Origin: Nocardioides sp. SYSU D00065
Lineage (GTDB): Bacteria > Actinomycetota > Actinomycetes > Propionibacteriales > Nocardioidaceae
DNA: 64,000 nt
Assembly (NCBI RefSeq): GCF_017916425.1
Contig: NZ_JAFMSX010000001.1
Span: 744,001 to 808,000, forward strand
Reading direction: 5' to 3'
Positions 1-7,688 of this stretch are shown piece after piece. Every line of letters begins with the position of its first letter. The stretch's first letter is position 1. Below the pieces are notes generated by a model. It saw only the letters and a list, made by a program, of their open reading frames with translations, ran no database searches and was not told the origin of the DNA. The position numbers and the translations under genes are program-made.

Positions 1-835
1 CCGAGAGCCGCTTGTCGGCGGCCTCCAGCACCGCCGGGATCCACGATCCGCGCGGGTCGAGGGCCGTACGCAGCGCCTGGGCGTGCATGTCCTTGGTGAG
101 CGGCTCCCCCAGGCGGGCGACGACCTCGTCGCCGGCGCGGGTGCGCCACTGCATCTCCCCGGAGTAGGCCATGAACAGCACCGGGCGCACGACGTGGTCC
201 GCGAGCGCGTGGGCGTAGCCGTAGGTGAAGTCGGCCGCGGACGTCGGGATCCCGTCGTCACCCGGGACGTAGGTGACGAAGGGGATCGGGTTGATGTCGG
301 AGCGGAACGGCGTGCCGGTCAGCGCGAGCCGGCGCGTCGCCGGGTCGAAGGCCTCGCGCACGCCCTCGCCCCACGACAGCGCGTCGCCGGCGTGGTGGAT
401 CTCGTCGAGGATGACCAGGGTCTTGAAGCGCTCGGTGCGAATGCGCATGGCGAGCGGGTTGACCGCCACGCCGGCGTAGGTCACCGCGATCCCGACGTAG
501 TCGTCGGAGGTCTTGCCCTTGCCCGCCGAGTAGGTGGGGTCGATCGGGATGCCGGCGCGCGCCGCCGCCTCGGCCCACTGGGTCTTGAGGTGCTCGGTGG
601 GAGCCACGACGGTGATCCGGTCGACCACGCGGCGACTCAGCAGGTCGGCCGCGACCGTCAGGGCGAAGGTCGTCTTGCCGGCGCCGGGCGTCGCGACGGT
701 GAGGAAGTCACGCGGCTGCCGGGACTGGTAGGCGTCCATCGCCGCCTGCTGCCAGGCGCGGAGGGACGGCGCGGTGCCCCAGGCGGCCCGGTCCGGCCAG
801 GCGGGAGGCAGCGGCGCGTCGGGGCGCCCCGTCAC
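1..835 (-). CDS. DEAD/DEAH-box helicase, C-terminus missing (runs off the window)
   Basis: Superfamily 2 ATP-dependent nucleic-acid helicase. The translation from GTG at 835 shows Walker A (ATPGAGKTT, residues 48-56), Walker B/motif II (DEIHH, 144-148) and motif III-like TGTPFR (173-178). The second RecA lobe and the C-terminus lie beyond base 1, so only about 278 residues are seen. The GTG start overlaps the TGA of the upstream DUF3039 gene (GTGA), so the two are probably translationally coupled and may act together. The DEIHH box and short N-terminus resemble actinobacterial helicases annotated simply as DEAD/DEAH box helicase, related to type III restriction/XPB-type enzymes. The substrate cannot be told from the sequence. 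Confidence 0.9.
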   Translation of the reverse strand, partial: MTGRPDAPLPPAWPDRAAWGTAPSLRAWQQAAMDAYQSRQPRDFLTVATPGAGKTTFALTVAADLLSRRVVDRITVVAPTEHLKTQWAEAAARAGIPIDPTYSAGKGKTSDDYVGIAVTYAGVAVNPLAMRIRTERFKTLVILDEIHHAGDALSWGEGVREAFDPATRRLALTGTPFRSDINPIPFVTYVPGDDGIPTSAADFTYGYAHALADHVVRPVLFMAYSGEMQWRTRAGDEVVARLGEPLTKDMHAQALRTALDPRGSWIPAVLEAADKRLS

Positions 836-1107
836 GCCTCGGGACCCGAGCCGTCAGAACCGCCACCGGGCTTCATCGACTCCCAGATCTCCTTGCACTC
901 CGGGCAGACCGGGAACTTCTCCGGAGCCCGTGAGGGGACCCACACCTTGCCGCACAGGGCGATCACGGGGGTGCCCATCACCATCGCCTCGGTGAGCTTG
1001 TCCTTGGGGACGTAGTGGGAGAACCGCTCGTGGTCGCCCTCGTCCGTGGGCACCGTCTGACGCTCTTCGACCGTCTGGCTGCCCGGCGCGAATCCGATGG
1101 TGCTCAT
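832..1107 (-). CDS. DUF3039 family small zinc-ribbon-like protein
   Basis: A 91-residue protein of the actinobacterial DUF3039 family. The conserved centre contains C52, C68 and C71 (CGKxW then CPEC) with H31 nearby, a spacing that suggests a metal-binding ribbon; that role is inferred. The C-terminal tail is Gly/Ser-rich. Start chosen at ATG 1107 (MSTIG), because upstream in-frame codons run into the neighbouring gene. The stop overlaps the helicase start by four bases, so the pair forms one operon. No function is established for the family. Confidence 0.85.
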   Translation of the reverse strand: MSTIGFAPGSQTVEERQTVPTDEGDHERFSHYVPKDKLTEAMVMGTPVIALCGKVWVPSRAPEKFPVCPECKEIWESMKPGGGSDGSGPEA

Positions 1108-1130
1108 GGTGGAGAAGCCTAACCCCGGGG

Positions 1131-1685
1131 TCAGTTCATGTCCGGATCGACGGGCCGGTTGACGTGCCAGGCGAGCATGCCGGGTTGGCGGCGCATGACG
1201 TCTCGCCACAGCACGCTCGGGTCACCGCGGAAGGCGTCGGCCGCCTCGCTCGACACGACGTACCAGCTGCCCTCCTGGATCTCGACCTCGAGCTGGCCGG
1301 CGCCCCAGCCGGCGTAGCCGGCGAACACCCGCATGGCGCTCAGCGAGCCGTCGACCAGCTCGGTGGGCGTGTCGAGGTCGATCATCCCGAGCAGCCCGGC
1401 CACGGGGCGCCAGCCGACGGGTGGCTGCTGCGGGTCACGCAGCCGCGCGACGGCCAGTGCCCCGTCGGTGCCCACCGGTCCGCCGCGGAACAGGACCTCG
1501 GGCTCGGCCACCACGTCGCGCCACGGCTCGAGCACGTCGGCGACGAGCACCTGGGATGGCCGGTTGAGCACCACCCCGAGCGCGCCCTCCTCGTTGACGT
1601 CGAGCAGCAGCACCACGGTGTCGGCGAAGTTGGGATCCTGCAGGGCCGGCGTCGCCACCAGCAGCATCCCCGATGCGAGCTGCAT
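1131..1685 (-). CDS. YqgE/AlgH family protein
   Basis: 184 residues matching the YqgE/AlgH (UPF0301) family over its whole length: an N-terminal ASGMLLVATPALQDPNFADTV-like opening, the LLLDxNEEGALGVVLNRP block (about residues 25-45), the FRGGPV block (around 65) and the VFAGYAGWGAGQLExE block (about 120-135). The family is widespread and soluble; in Pseudomonas AlgH is linked to alginate regulation, but the biochemical role is unknown. Start placed at ATG 1685 (MQLASG), since the 13 upstream in-frame residues are not family-like. It lies 23 bases upstream of DUF3039 on the same strand. Confidence 0.9.
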   Translation of the reverse strand: MQLASGMLLVATPALQDPNFADTVVLLLDVNEEGALGVVLNRPSQVLVADVLEPWRDVVAEPEVLFRGGPVGTDGALAVARLRDPQQPPVGWRPVAGLLGMIDLDTPTELVDGSLSAMRVFAGYAGWGAGQLEVEIQEGSWYVVSSEAADAFRGDPSVLWRDVMRRQPGMLAWHVNRPVDPDMN

Positions 1686-1782
1686 GTCGTCCACTATGAC
1701 AAACCGACCGCAGGCGCACACCACCCTCAGAGCCCAGAAGACCGGCGGACGTCGGCGGGTGCGGCGGGCCCGGTCAGCACAC

Positions 1783-2790
1783 CTAGCGGGCGAAGGTGAC
1801 GTCGCCGTTGACGGCCGGCACCAGCTCGATCCAGGTGCGGCCGGCGGGCACGGTGAGCTCGCCCTGCTTGGTCCGCAGCTCGATGGCGCCGTTCAGGCCG
1901 TCCTTGGACCAGGTGCCCTTCACGACGCGACCGCCGTGGAAGAGCAGCGCCTCGCCGCGGCCCTCGAACTTCGTCTCGGGCACCGGGTAGCCGGCCGGGT
2001 CGCGGTAGCCCGCGTCGCCGACGCGGACGCGCAGCACCAGCACGGAGTCCGCGGGGAACTGGTCGCCCTCGGCGGCGTAGGAGTCGGTGTTGACGTAGCC
2101 GCCGCCCTGGAACTGCCAGGACGTGGCGTGCGCGCCGAAGTCGGCGGTGAGGCTGCGCGCCGGTGCGCCCCGGGGCAGGTCGGCCTTGGTGCCGAACGGG
2201 AGGTACGGCGCCGGCTCCTCCTGGGCCTTGAGGCGCTTGGCGATGTCGCCGAGGTGGGCGAAGAGGTTGTAGGGGGCCGAGCGCGAGGTCTGGCGGTACA
2301 CGCCCGCGTCGCCCTCGGTGATCCACGGGATGCCGGCACCGTTGATGCGGTTGATGGTGACCTGGGCGGCACCGCTGGTGACGACGGTGGCGCCCTCGGG
2401 GACGATGCCGATGTCGCTGGCGCGCATCGAGCGGACCGGGCCGATGTCGGCGGGGATCTTGGAGTAGTAGAACGCCGCGAGCCGGGTGTAGCCGCCCTCG
2501 ACGAGCTCCTCCACGACGAGGTCGGCCGAGCCGAGCCCGACCTGCGGGGCGCTGGACGCGGTGTTGTCCACCTTGGTGACGATCACCGGGTGCCGGGGGG
2601 CGTCGCCGGTGCGCTCGAGACCCGTCAGCGGCCAGTACGTCGGCTCCGGCGCCTCGCTGGTCTGCGACGAGGTCGGCTCGGACGGAGCGGAGCCGCTCGG
2701 GGTCTCCTCCTCGCCTCCCCCGCCGCAGCCGGCGAGGAGGAGCGAGGCCGCGACGAGCGCGGCGAGGCAGCTGGGAAGACGGTGACGCAC
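1783..2790 (-). CDS. DUF3048 domain lipoprotein (YerB-like)
   Basis: 335 residues. The N-terminus is a lipoprotein signal ending in LLAGC with Cys22 as the predicted lipidated residue, followed by a Ser/Glu/Pro-rich linker to about residue 50. The rest matches DUF3048/YerB: HPVIVTKVDNTxxxxPQVGLGSADLVVEELVEGG, then the PADIGPVRSMRASD block and a C-terminal beta-rich half. The protein should be anchored on the outer face of the membrane. Function is unknown; the family is often found near wall genes, and here the upstream neighbour is an NlpC/P60 hydrolase. Confidence 0.9.
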   Translation of the reverse strand: MRHRLPSCLAALVAASLLLAGCGGGGEEETPSGSAPSEPTSSQTSEAPEPTYWPLTGLERTGDAPRHPVIVTKVDNTASSAPQVGLGSADLVVEELVEGGYTRLAAFYYSKIPADIGPVRSMRASDIGIVPEGATVVTSGAAQVTINRINGAGIPWITEGDAGVYRQTSRSAPYNLFAHLGDIAKRLKAQEEPAPYLPFGTKADLPRGAPARSLTADFGAHATSWQFQGGGYVNTDSYAAEGDQFPADSVLVLRVRVGDAGYRDPAGYPVPETKFEGRGEALLFHGGRVVKGTWSKDGLNGAIELRTKQGELTVPAGRTWIELVPAVNGDVTFAR

Positions 2791-2877
2791 GGGTACTCCG
2801 ATCGAGCGGGGGATGGCTGCGTGTGCAGCGGTCGACGGCTGGGGGGGCAGTCGAGATGGCTGCTCCTGCAGTGTGGA

Positions 2878-2909
2878 GGCGCGCCTTCCCCGATCGGGGA
2901 AGGCGCGCC
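2878..2909. terminator. Perfect 32-bp palindrome, likely terminator
   Basis: Two 16-base arms (GGCGCGCCTTCCCCGA and its exact complement) meet without a loop base. It lies 9 bases past the stop of the NlpC/P60 gene and 88 bases before the DUF3048 start, both on the minus strand, so it most likely ends the NlpC transcript. There is no U-tract, as is common for terminators in GC-rich actinomycetes. Confidence 0.65.
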
Positions 2910-2917
2910 AAGCGTAG

Positions 2918-3502
2918 TCAGCGACGCAGCGTGCCGCCGAACCACTGCGAGGTCCACGGCACGGCGACGCGCACGCGCTGCCCCGAGCCGGGGGCGTGCA
3001 CCATCAGCGCGTGCCCGTTCGACCAGCGCAGGAAGATCGCGGCGTGGTAGACGCCGCCGCTGCCGTAGAAGAACATCAGGTCGCCCGGGCGCATGGCCTG
3101 CTTGGCCACGCGCCGGGTGAATCCGGCCTGGGCGCTGGACGTGCGCGGCACCGCGAACCCGGCCCGGCGGTAGCTGTAGTGGACCAGCCCCGAGCAGTCG
3201 AAGCGGTCCGGGCCGGCGGCGCCGTAGGCGTACCAGTCGCCGCGCTGGCGCAGGGCCGTGTCGCGGGCACCCAGCACGCGGGCGTCCACGCGGCGGGCGG
3301 CCGTCCTGGCCGCAGCACGGCGCTGCGTGGTCGCGCGCCTGTTGTCGCTGGAGGCGCTGGTCGTGGCGCCGTCGTTGGTCGTGCTGCTGTCGTTCGTCGT
3401 GCTGGTGGCGGAGGCCGGCAGCGCCGTCATGGTCGATGCGGCGAGGCCGAGTCCGGCGAGGGCGAGCGCGCAGGCTCGCGCCGTGCGAGTAGTCGCAGGC
3501 AT
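2918..3502 (-). CDS. Secreted NlpC/P60 peptidoglycan endopeptidase
   Basis: 194 residues. A Sec signal (about residues 8-32, ending ALPASA) leads into a low-complexity Ser/Thr/Arg linker (33-75) and a C-terminal NlpC/P60 domain (about 77-194). The catalytic Cys103 lies in FDCSGLVHYSY and His153 in VYHAAIF, with His169 (MVHAPG) a plausible third polar residue. NlpC/P60 enzymes cleave D-Glu-diaminopimelate bonds of wall peptides. Start at ATG 3502 because it begins the signal peptide and has AAAGGA just upstream. The leader contains a c-di-AMP riboswitch, so expression probably falls when c-di-AMP is high. Confidence 0.93.
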   Translation of the reverse strand: MPATTRTARACALALAGLGLAASTMTALPASATSTTNDSSTTNDGATTSASSDNRRATTQRRAAARTAARRVDARVLGARDTALRQRGDWYAYGAAGPDRFDCSGLVHYSYRRAGFAVPRTSSAQAGFTRRVAKQAMRPGDLMFFYGSGGVYHAAIFLRWSNGHALMVHAPGSGQRVRVAVPWTSQWFGGTLRR

Positions 3503-3544
3503 GAGTGTCCTTTCCCACGCCTGTGAGGTGAGCTGTCGGGTTGG

Positions 3545-3715
3545 GACTGGAAGGTGTCCCGCCGTCTCCCCGAGAGAGAGTCCGGCTTCACCCCGAGCCG
3601 ACGCGCGCGTCGGCGGTGGAACCTGTGGGTCCCCCACTCCTGCCCTCGATGATCTCGGGGGTCGTCCCGGCCGGGCAGGACTCGGCGTAGTCCGGGACGC
3701 GGTCTTTCGACCGCT
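3545..3715 (-). promoter_or_regulatory. c-di-AMP riboswitch (ydaO-yuaA type)
   Basis: Read on the minus strand, the leader of the NlpC/P60 gene contains the conserved ydaO core elements in order: GCCGAGTCCTGCC, then GGGCAGGAGTGGGGGACCCA, then GGGGTGAAGCCGG about 40 bases later. CCTGCCC pairs with GGGCAGG. A strong GAAA-capped stem (GCGGTC/GACCGC) sits at the 5' side, near 3697-3715. Such riboswitches control NlpC/P60 and Rpf wall hydrolases in actinobacteria. Boundaries are approximate, and the rest of the 302-base gap shows no gene. Confidence 0.87.
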
Positions 3716-3804
3716 CCCGAACGTGACAGACGACCTCGCCGATCGCAAACTCCGCCCACCCCTGCGAGCGTGCGGTCGTGGCCAGGATCACCCCGGCGGG
3801 CGCC

Positions 3805-4572
3805 TCAGCCGAGCTTGCGGCCGCCGTCGACGTAGAGCGTCTGGCCGGTGATGAAGGACGCCTCGTCGCTGCACAGGAACGCCGCGGCCGCGGCGATGTC
3901 CTCGGGCTGGCCGACCCGCCGCACCGGCGTGGCCTCGGCGTTGAGTCGCTGCAGCTCCTCGGGCTCCATCTTCAGCCGCCGCGCCGTGGCGTCGGTCATC
4001 TCGGTGGCGATGAAGCCCGGGGCGATCGCGTTGGCGGTGATGCCGAAGGGCCCGAGCTCGATGCCCAGCGTGCGGGTGAGGCCCTGGACGCCCATCTTGG
4101 CCGCGGAGTAGTTCGCCTGCCCGCGGTTGCCGAGGGCGGAGACGCTGGAGAGGTTGAGGATCTTGCCGTACTTCTGCTCCACGAAGCGCGACTGCGCCGC
4201 CTTGGTCATGTTGAACACGCCCTTGAGGTGGACGCCGATGACGAGGTCCCAGTCGTCCTCGGTCATCTTGAACAGCAGGTTGTCGCGGGTGATCCCGGCG
4301 TTGTTGACCAGGATGTGGATCCCGCCGAGCTCGTCGACCACGCGCTGCACGGCGGCCTCCGCCGCAGCCCCGTCCACGACGTCGCAGGCCACGCCGATGG
4401 CGGAGGCGCCCGCGGTGAGCTCGAGGCGAGCGGCGGCCTCGGCGGCGGCGGCCTCGTCGAGGTCGAGGACGGCGATCGAGGCGCCCTCGCTGGCGAAGCG
4501 CTGGGCGATGCCGAAGCCGATGCCCCGCGCTGCTCCGGTGATGACGGCGACGCGCCGGTCGAAACGACCCAT
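3805..4572 (-). CDS. SDR-family 3-oxoacyl-ACP reductase-like oxidoreductase
   Basis: 255 residues, a classical short-chain dehydrogenase close to FabG. The cofactor motif TGAARGIG is at 12-19, NNAG at 90-93, and the catalytic set is Ser142, Tyr155 and Lys159 (YSAAK). The C-terminus ITGQTLYVDGG is typical of FabG-like enzymes that reduce 3-ketoacyl thioesters with NADPH. It has no fatty-acid-synthesis neighbours, so it may be a paralogue acting on another acyl-CoA or ACP substrate. It lies upstream of the NlpC riboswitch leader on the same strand. Confidence 0.88.
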   Translation of the reverse strand: MGRFDRRVAVITGAARGIGFGIAQRFASEGASIAVLDLDEAAAAEAAARLELTAGASAIGVACDVVDGAAAEAAVQRVVDELGGIHILVNNAGITRDNLLFKMTEDDWDLVIGVHLKGVFNMTKAAQSRFVEQKYGKILNLSSVSALGNRGQANYSAAKMGVQGLTRTLGIELGPFGITANAIAPGFIATEMTDATARRLKMEPEELQRLNAEATPVRRVGQPEDIAAAAAFLCSDEASFITGQTLYVDGGRKLG

Positions 4573-4624
4573 CTCGGTGACTCCTCGGTCCTCGGTGACT
4601 GTTGCCGGCAGCGTAGTGGCCGGC

Positions 4625-5038
4625 CTACTCGGCGAGCGCGTGGCGCAGCCGCTCGGCGTACGTCGCCGGCTCGCCCTCGGCGTACGTCGCGCGGGGCCAG
4701 AAGAAGCCGCGCAGCCCGTCGCCCTTGGTCCGCGGCACGACGTGCAGGTGCAGGTGCGGGACCGACTGGCTTACCGTGTTGTTGGCGGCTACGAACGAGC
4801 CCTGCGCGCCGAGGCCGTCGACCACGGCCGTGGCGAGCCGTTGCGCGGCCTCGAGGAACGGGTCGCGCAGCTCGGCGGGAAGGTCGGGCAGGGTCTCGAC
4901 GTGGGTGCGGGGCACCAGCAGGACGTGCCCCTTGAACACCGGGCGGGTGTCGAGGAAGGCGACCAGGTCCTCGGTCTCGAGCACGAGGTGCCCCGGCAGG
5001 TCGCCGGCGACGATCCGGCAGAAGACGCAGTCAGTCAC
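4625..5038 (-). CDS. HIT family hydrolase
   Basis: 137 residues with an N-terminal CxxC (DCVFC) and the histidine triad HLHLH at about 95-99, the signature of HIT nucleotide hydrolases acting on AMP-lysine/AMP-NH2-like or dinucleoside substrates. Length and layout fit the HinT/FHIT-like bacterial group. Start chosen at GTG 5038 (VTDCVFC); an in-frame ATG at 5071 would add 11 Ala/Pro/Gly residues that do not look conserved. Divergent from the next gene, with an 85-base shared upstream region. Confidence 0.9.
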   Translation of the reverse strand: MTDCVFCRIVAGDLPGHLVLETEDLVAFLDTRPVFKGHVLLVPRTHVETLPDLPAELRDPFLEAAQRLATAVVDGLGAQGSFVAANNTVSQSVPHLHLHVVPRTKGDGLRGFFWPRATYAEGEPATYAERLRHALAE

Positions 5039-5123
5039 GCCGCCAGTCTGCCCGGGCGCCGCAGGTGCCACACCTGCCGTCGGGGTGGGGCGGGCGCGGC
5101 TCGTGCCCCCTAGCCTCGAGGAG

Positions 5124-5744
5124 GTGCAGACGTTCCTCCCCTACGCCGACTTCGAGGCATCTGCCCGTGCGCTCGACCAGAAGCGCCTCGGCAAGCAACG
5201 CGTCGAGACGATCCAGGTCGTGCGGGCGTTGACGGTGCCGGGCTACGGCTGGGCCAACCACCCCGCGGCGCTGATGTGGCGCGGCTTCGAGGAGGCGCTC
5301 GGGCGCTACGGGTTCGTGTGCTGCGCGGTGTGGCTCGAGCTGGGCTTCGGCGACACCTGTGCGGCGACCATCGCCGCCGACCTCCGCTCGGCGGGCGTGC
5401 CGACGGTCCGCTCGCAGGCCGAGCTGGCCGAGGCCGGTGCGCTGCCCCCGTGGCTCGGCGACCCCGACGTCCACCGCAGCCACCAGTCGGCCCTCGTGCG
5501 CAAGGATCCGGCCTTCTACCGCCCCCGCTTCCCCGACGTCCCCGACGACATCGACTACGTGTGGCCGGTGCGCTCCCCCAACGTCATCGAGGCCGAGCGG
5601 CGTCGCGCCGAGAACGCCGTACGCCGCCAGGAGCGCGCCGCCCAGCGGCTGCTCGCCGAGGCCGAGCGGGCCCGGAGGCGACGCAGCCGGGCGGCCAAGA
5701 AGGCGTGGGAGACGCGGCGCCGCAACGCGCGCGAGGGCGGGTAG
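5124..5744 (+). CDS. MSMEG_6728 family protein (pyrimidine dimer glycosylase-like)
   Basis: 206 residues. The opening QTFLPYxDFxxSAxxLDxKRLGKQRVE is the hallmark of the actinobacterial MSMEG_6728 family, related to T4 endonuclease V-like pyrimidine-dimer DNA glycosylases. WANHPAxLMW and HRSHQSALVRKDPxFYRxxFPD are further conserved blocks. After about residue 155 comes a basic, probably helical tail rich in Arg and Ala (RRRAENAVRRQERAAQR and on). The start is GTG 5124, where the family's conserved MQTFLPY begins; the AGG-rich purine run abuts it unusually closely. A DNA-repair role is inferred from the family. Confidence 0.85.
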   Translation: MQTFLPYADFEASARALDQKRLGKQRVETIQVVRALTVPGYGWANHPAALMWRGFEEALGRYGFVCCAVWLELGFGDTCAATIAADLRSAGVPTVRSQAELAEAGALPPWLGDPDVHRSHQSALVRKDPAFYRPRFPDVPDDIDYVWPVRSPNVIEAERRRAENAVRRQERAAQRLLAEAERARRRRSRAAKKAWETRRRNAREGG

Positions 5745-5753
5745 CGTCGCGGC

Positions 5754-6266
5754 ATGATCCTGCCCGCGGTCCGCGACCCGCGCCTGGTCACGGTCCGGCG
5801 CGGCGGCACGCTCACCGACGAGCACCACCACCTGCTCGCGCTGTGGGCCGCGGAGTGCGCGGAGCACGTCCTGGGGCTGTTCGAGGCGGCCCGCCCCGGG
5901 GACCGACGCCCCCGCGAAGCGATCGAGGCCGCGCGCGCGTGGACGCGCGGCGAGGCCGCGATGATGCACACCCGGGCCATGGGCGGGCACGCGATGGGAG
6001 CGGCCCGCGACCTGCGCGGCGCGCCGAGGTTCGCCGCGTACGCCGCCGGGCAGGCCGCGGTGGTCGCGCACGTCGCCGAGCACGACCTCGGCGCCGCGGC
6101 GTACGCCATCAAGGCGGCGGTCGCCGCAGCGCCCGCCGGCGAGGAGGAACCGGTCCGCCTCGCCGAGCTCCGGTGGCAGCGCGACCGGCTGCCGGCGAGC
6201 GTGCGCGACCTGGTGCTGGAGGACCAGCGGCGACGCAACGACATCTGCTGGCACGTGTTCGCCTAG
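5754..6266 (+). CDS. Imm-5-like putative immunity protein
   Basis: 170 residues, all-helical in appearance. RDPRLVTVRRGGTLTDEHHHLLALWAAxCAEHVLxLFE at the N-terminus and the C-terminal QRRRNDICWHVF match a family annotated as Imm-5-like or putative immunity protein. It starts 10 bases after the preceding stop, so it may be co-transcribed with it. No polymorphic toxin gene is adjacent, so an immunity role is only the family label; it may be a stand-alone resistance copy or do something else. Confidence 0.7.
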   Translation: MILPAVRDPRLVTVRRGGTLTDEHHHLLALWAAECAEHVLGLFEAARPGDRRPREAIEAARAWTRGEAAMMHTRAMGGHAMGAARDLRGAPRFAAYAAGQAAVVAHVAEHDLGAAAYAIKAAVAAAPAGEEEPVRLAELRWQRDRLPASVRDLVLEDQRRRNDICWHVFA

Positions 6267-6276
6267 GGTCGCCGAG

Positions 6277-7152
6277 GTGCGCATCGTCTCGCTGATCCCG
6301 TCCGCGACCGAGATCCTCTTCGCGGTCGGGGCCGGCGACGACGTGGTGGGCGTGACCTTCGAGTGCGACCACCCACCCGCCGCCCGCGAGCGCCGCGTGG
6401 TGTCCACCTCCGCCATGCCGGAGGGCCTGACGGCGAAGGAGATCGACGACTTCGTCGCCACCGCGCTCGCCGCCGGCGAGGACCTCTACCGCCTCGACTC
6501 CGGAGCGCTGGCCGAGCTGGACGCCGACCTGGTCGTCACCCAGGACCTCTGCGCGGTCTGCGCGGTCGACGTGACGACCGTGGACGAGGCGCTGGGCTAC
6601 CTAGGCTGCCGCGCCGAGGTGGCGACGCTCGACCCGCACACCGTCGACGACGTGCTGGCCTGCGTCACCGAGGTCGGCCGGCTGACCGGGCGTGCCGAGC
6701 GGGCGGCCGAGGTCGTCGCGTCGCTGCAGGCCCGGCTGAAGGCGGTGGCCGACCGGGTCACCGGACGCCCGCGGCCGCGGGCGCTCGTCCTGGAGTGGAC
6801 CGACCCGCCGTTCGCACCGGGTCACTGGATCCCGGAGATGGTGACGCGGGCCGGCGGCGAACCGGCCCTCGGCACCGCCGGCGCCAGGTCGACGCGGATC
6901 ACGTGGGAGGACGCGGTGGGCTCGCGCCCGGACCTGGTCGTGTGCGCGCCCTGCGGCTTCGACCTCGAGGGCAGCGCTGCGCTGGCCGAGGGCGTCAGGG
7001 ACCGCTTCCCGGGCGTCCCGGTCTGGGCGGTCGACGCCGACAGCCACTTCGCGCGGCCCGGCCCGCGCCTGGTCGACGGCGTCGAGGTGCTGGCCGGGAT
7101 CCTGCACCCGGAGGCAGCCCCGCTCTCAGGAGGACTCAGCCGCCGGGTCTGA
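6277..7152 (+). CDS. BtuF/TroA-like cobalamin- or siderophore-type binding protein without signal peptide
   Basis: 291 residues with the periplasmic-binding fold of the helical-backbone BtuF/FhuD class: RIVSLIPSATEILFAVGAGDxVVGVTFECDHP at the start, LYxLD and VTQDLCAVCAVD further on, and WIPEMVTRAGGE near 190. It has no signal peptide or lipobox, unlike transporter partners, so it is probably cytosolic; such stand-alone forms are annotated as cobalamin-binding proteins. It begins at GTG 6277, 10 bases after the preceding stop, and its 3' end overlaps the convergent acetyltransferase by 17 bases. No permease or ATPase gene is nearby. Confidence 0.85.
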   Translation: MRIVSLIPSATEILFAVGAGDDVVGVTFECDHPPAARERRVVSTSAMPEGLTAKEIDDFVATALAAGEDLYRLDSGALAELDADLVVTQDLCAVCAVDVTTVDEALGYLGCRAEVATLDPHTVDDVLACVTEVGRLTGRAERAAEVVASLQARLKAVADRVTGRPRPRALVLEWTDPPFAPGHWIPEMVTRAGGEPALGTAGARSTRITWEDAVGSRPDLVVCAPCGFDLEGSAALAEGVRDRFPGVPVWAVDADSHFARPGPRLVDGVEVLAGILHPEAAPLSGGLSRRV

Positions 7153-7648
7153 CGGCTCGGTGCTCGGTGCGGACGAGCACGACGAACTCCCGGCCGTCAC
7201 GGGCGGCGGCGAAGGAGCCGACGCGCTCGAAGCCGAGGGACTGCACCGTCCGCAGCGCGCGCGCATTGAAGGAAGCGACGGTGACCCGGAAGGCCGCCGG
7301 TGCGAACCGGGCGCGGCCGAACGCGAGGCCCGCCGAGATGACGGTGCGCCCGAGTCCCTGCCCGGTCAGCGAGGGTCGCAAGCCGCCGCCGGTGTCCAGG
7401 GCCCGGTCGTCGTAGTCCCAGCCCGGCACCCGACCGTCCGGTCCGAACGAGCGGAACGCCACGAGCCGACCGCCCGCCAGCACGGCGTGGTAGCCGACGT
7501 CGGGGTCGAGGAGCTCGCCGGGATCCACGCCGACGTAGTCATAGACGTCGTAGGGCGGGTCGTAGCGCCAGGTCGCGATGTCCTCGGCATGCGGTCGGGT
7601 GAGCGGCACGACCTCGAGCGAGCGCGGATCGATGAGAGGTGTCACCAC
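7136..7648 (-). CDS. GNAT family N-acetyltransferase
   Basis: 170 residues with the GNAT fold. The acetyl-CoA loop is LRPSLTGQGLGRTVISAGLAFGR (Q/RxxGxG/A type, around 92-104), followed by FRVTVASFNARALRTVQSLGFERVGSF, the usual motif B region, near 118-145. The N-terminal half (DIATWRYDPPYDVYDY) resembles acetyltransferases with a WxYxxPYxxYD start. Substrate unknown. Its 3' end overlaps the plus-strand BtuF-like gene by 17 bases. Confidence 0.85.
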   Translation of the reverse strand: MVTPLIDPRSLEVVPLTRPHAEDIATWRYDPPYDVYDYVGVDPGELLDPDVGYHAVLAGGRLVAFRSFGPDGRVPGWDYDDRALDTGGGLRPSLTGQGLGRTVISAGLAFGRARFAPAAFRVTVASFNARALRTVQSLGFERVGSFAAARDGREFVVLVRTEHRAVRPGG

Positions 7649-7688
7649 CGCAGACTCCCACAGACGGCGTGTGCGCTTCCCCGTCCGG

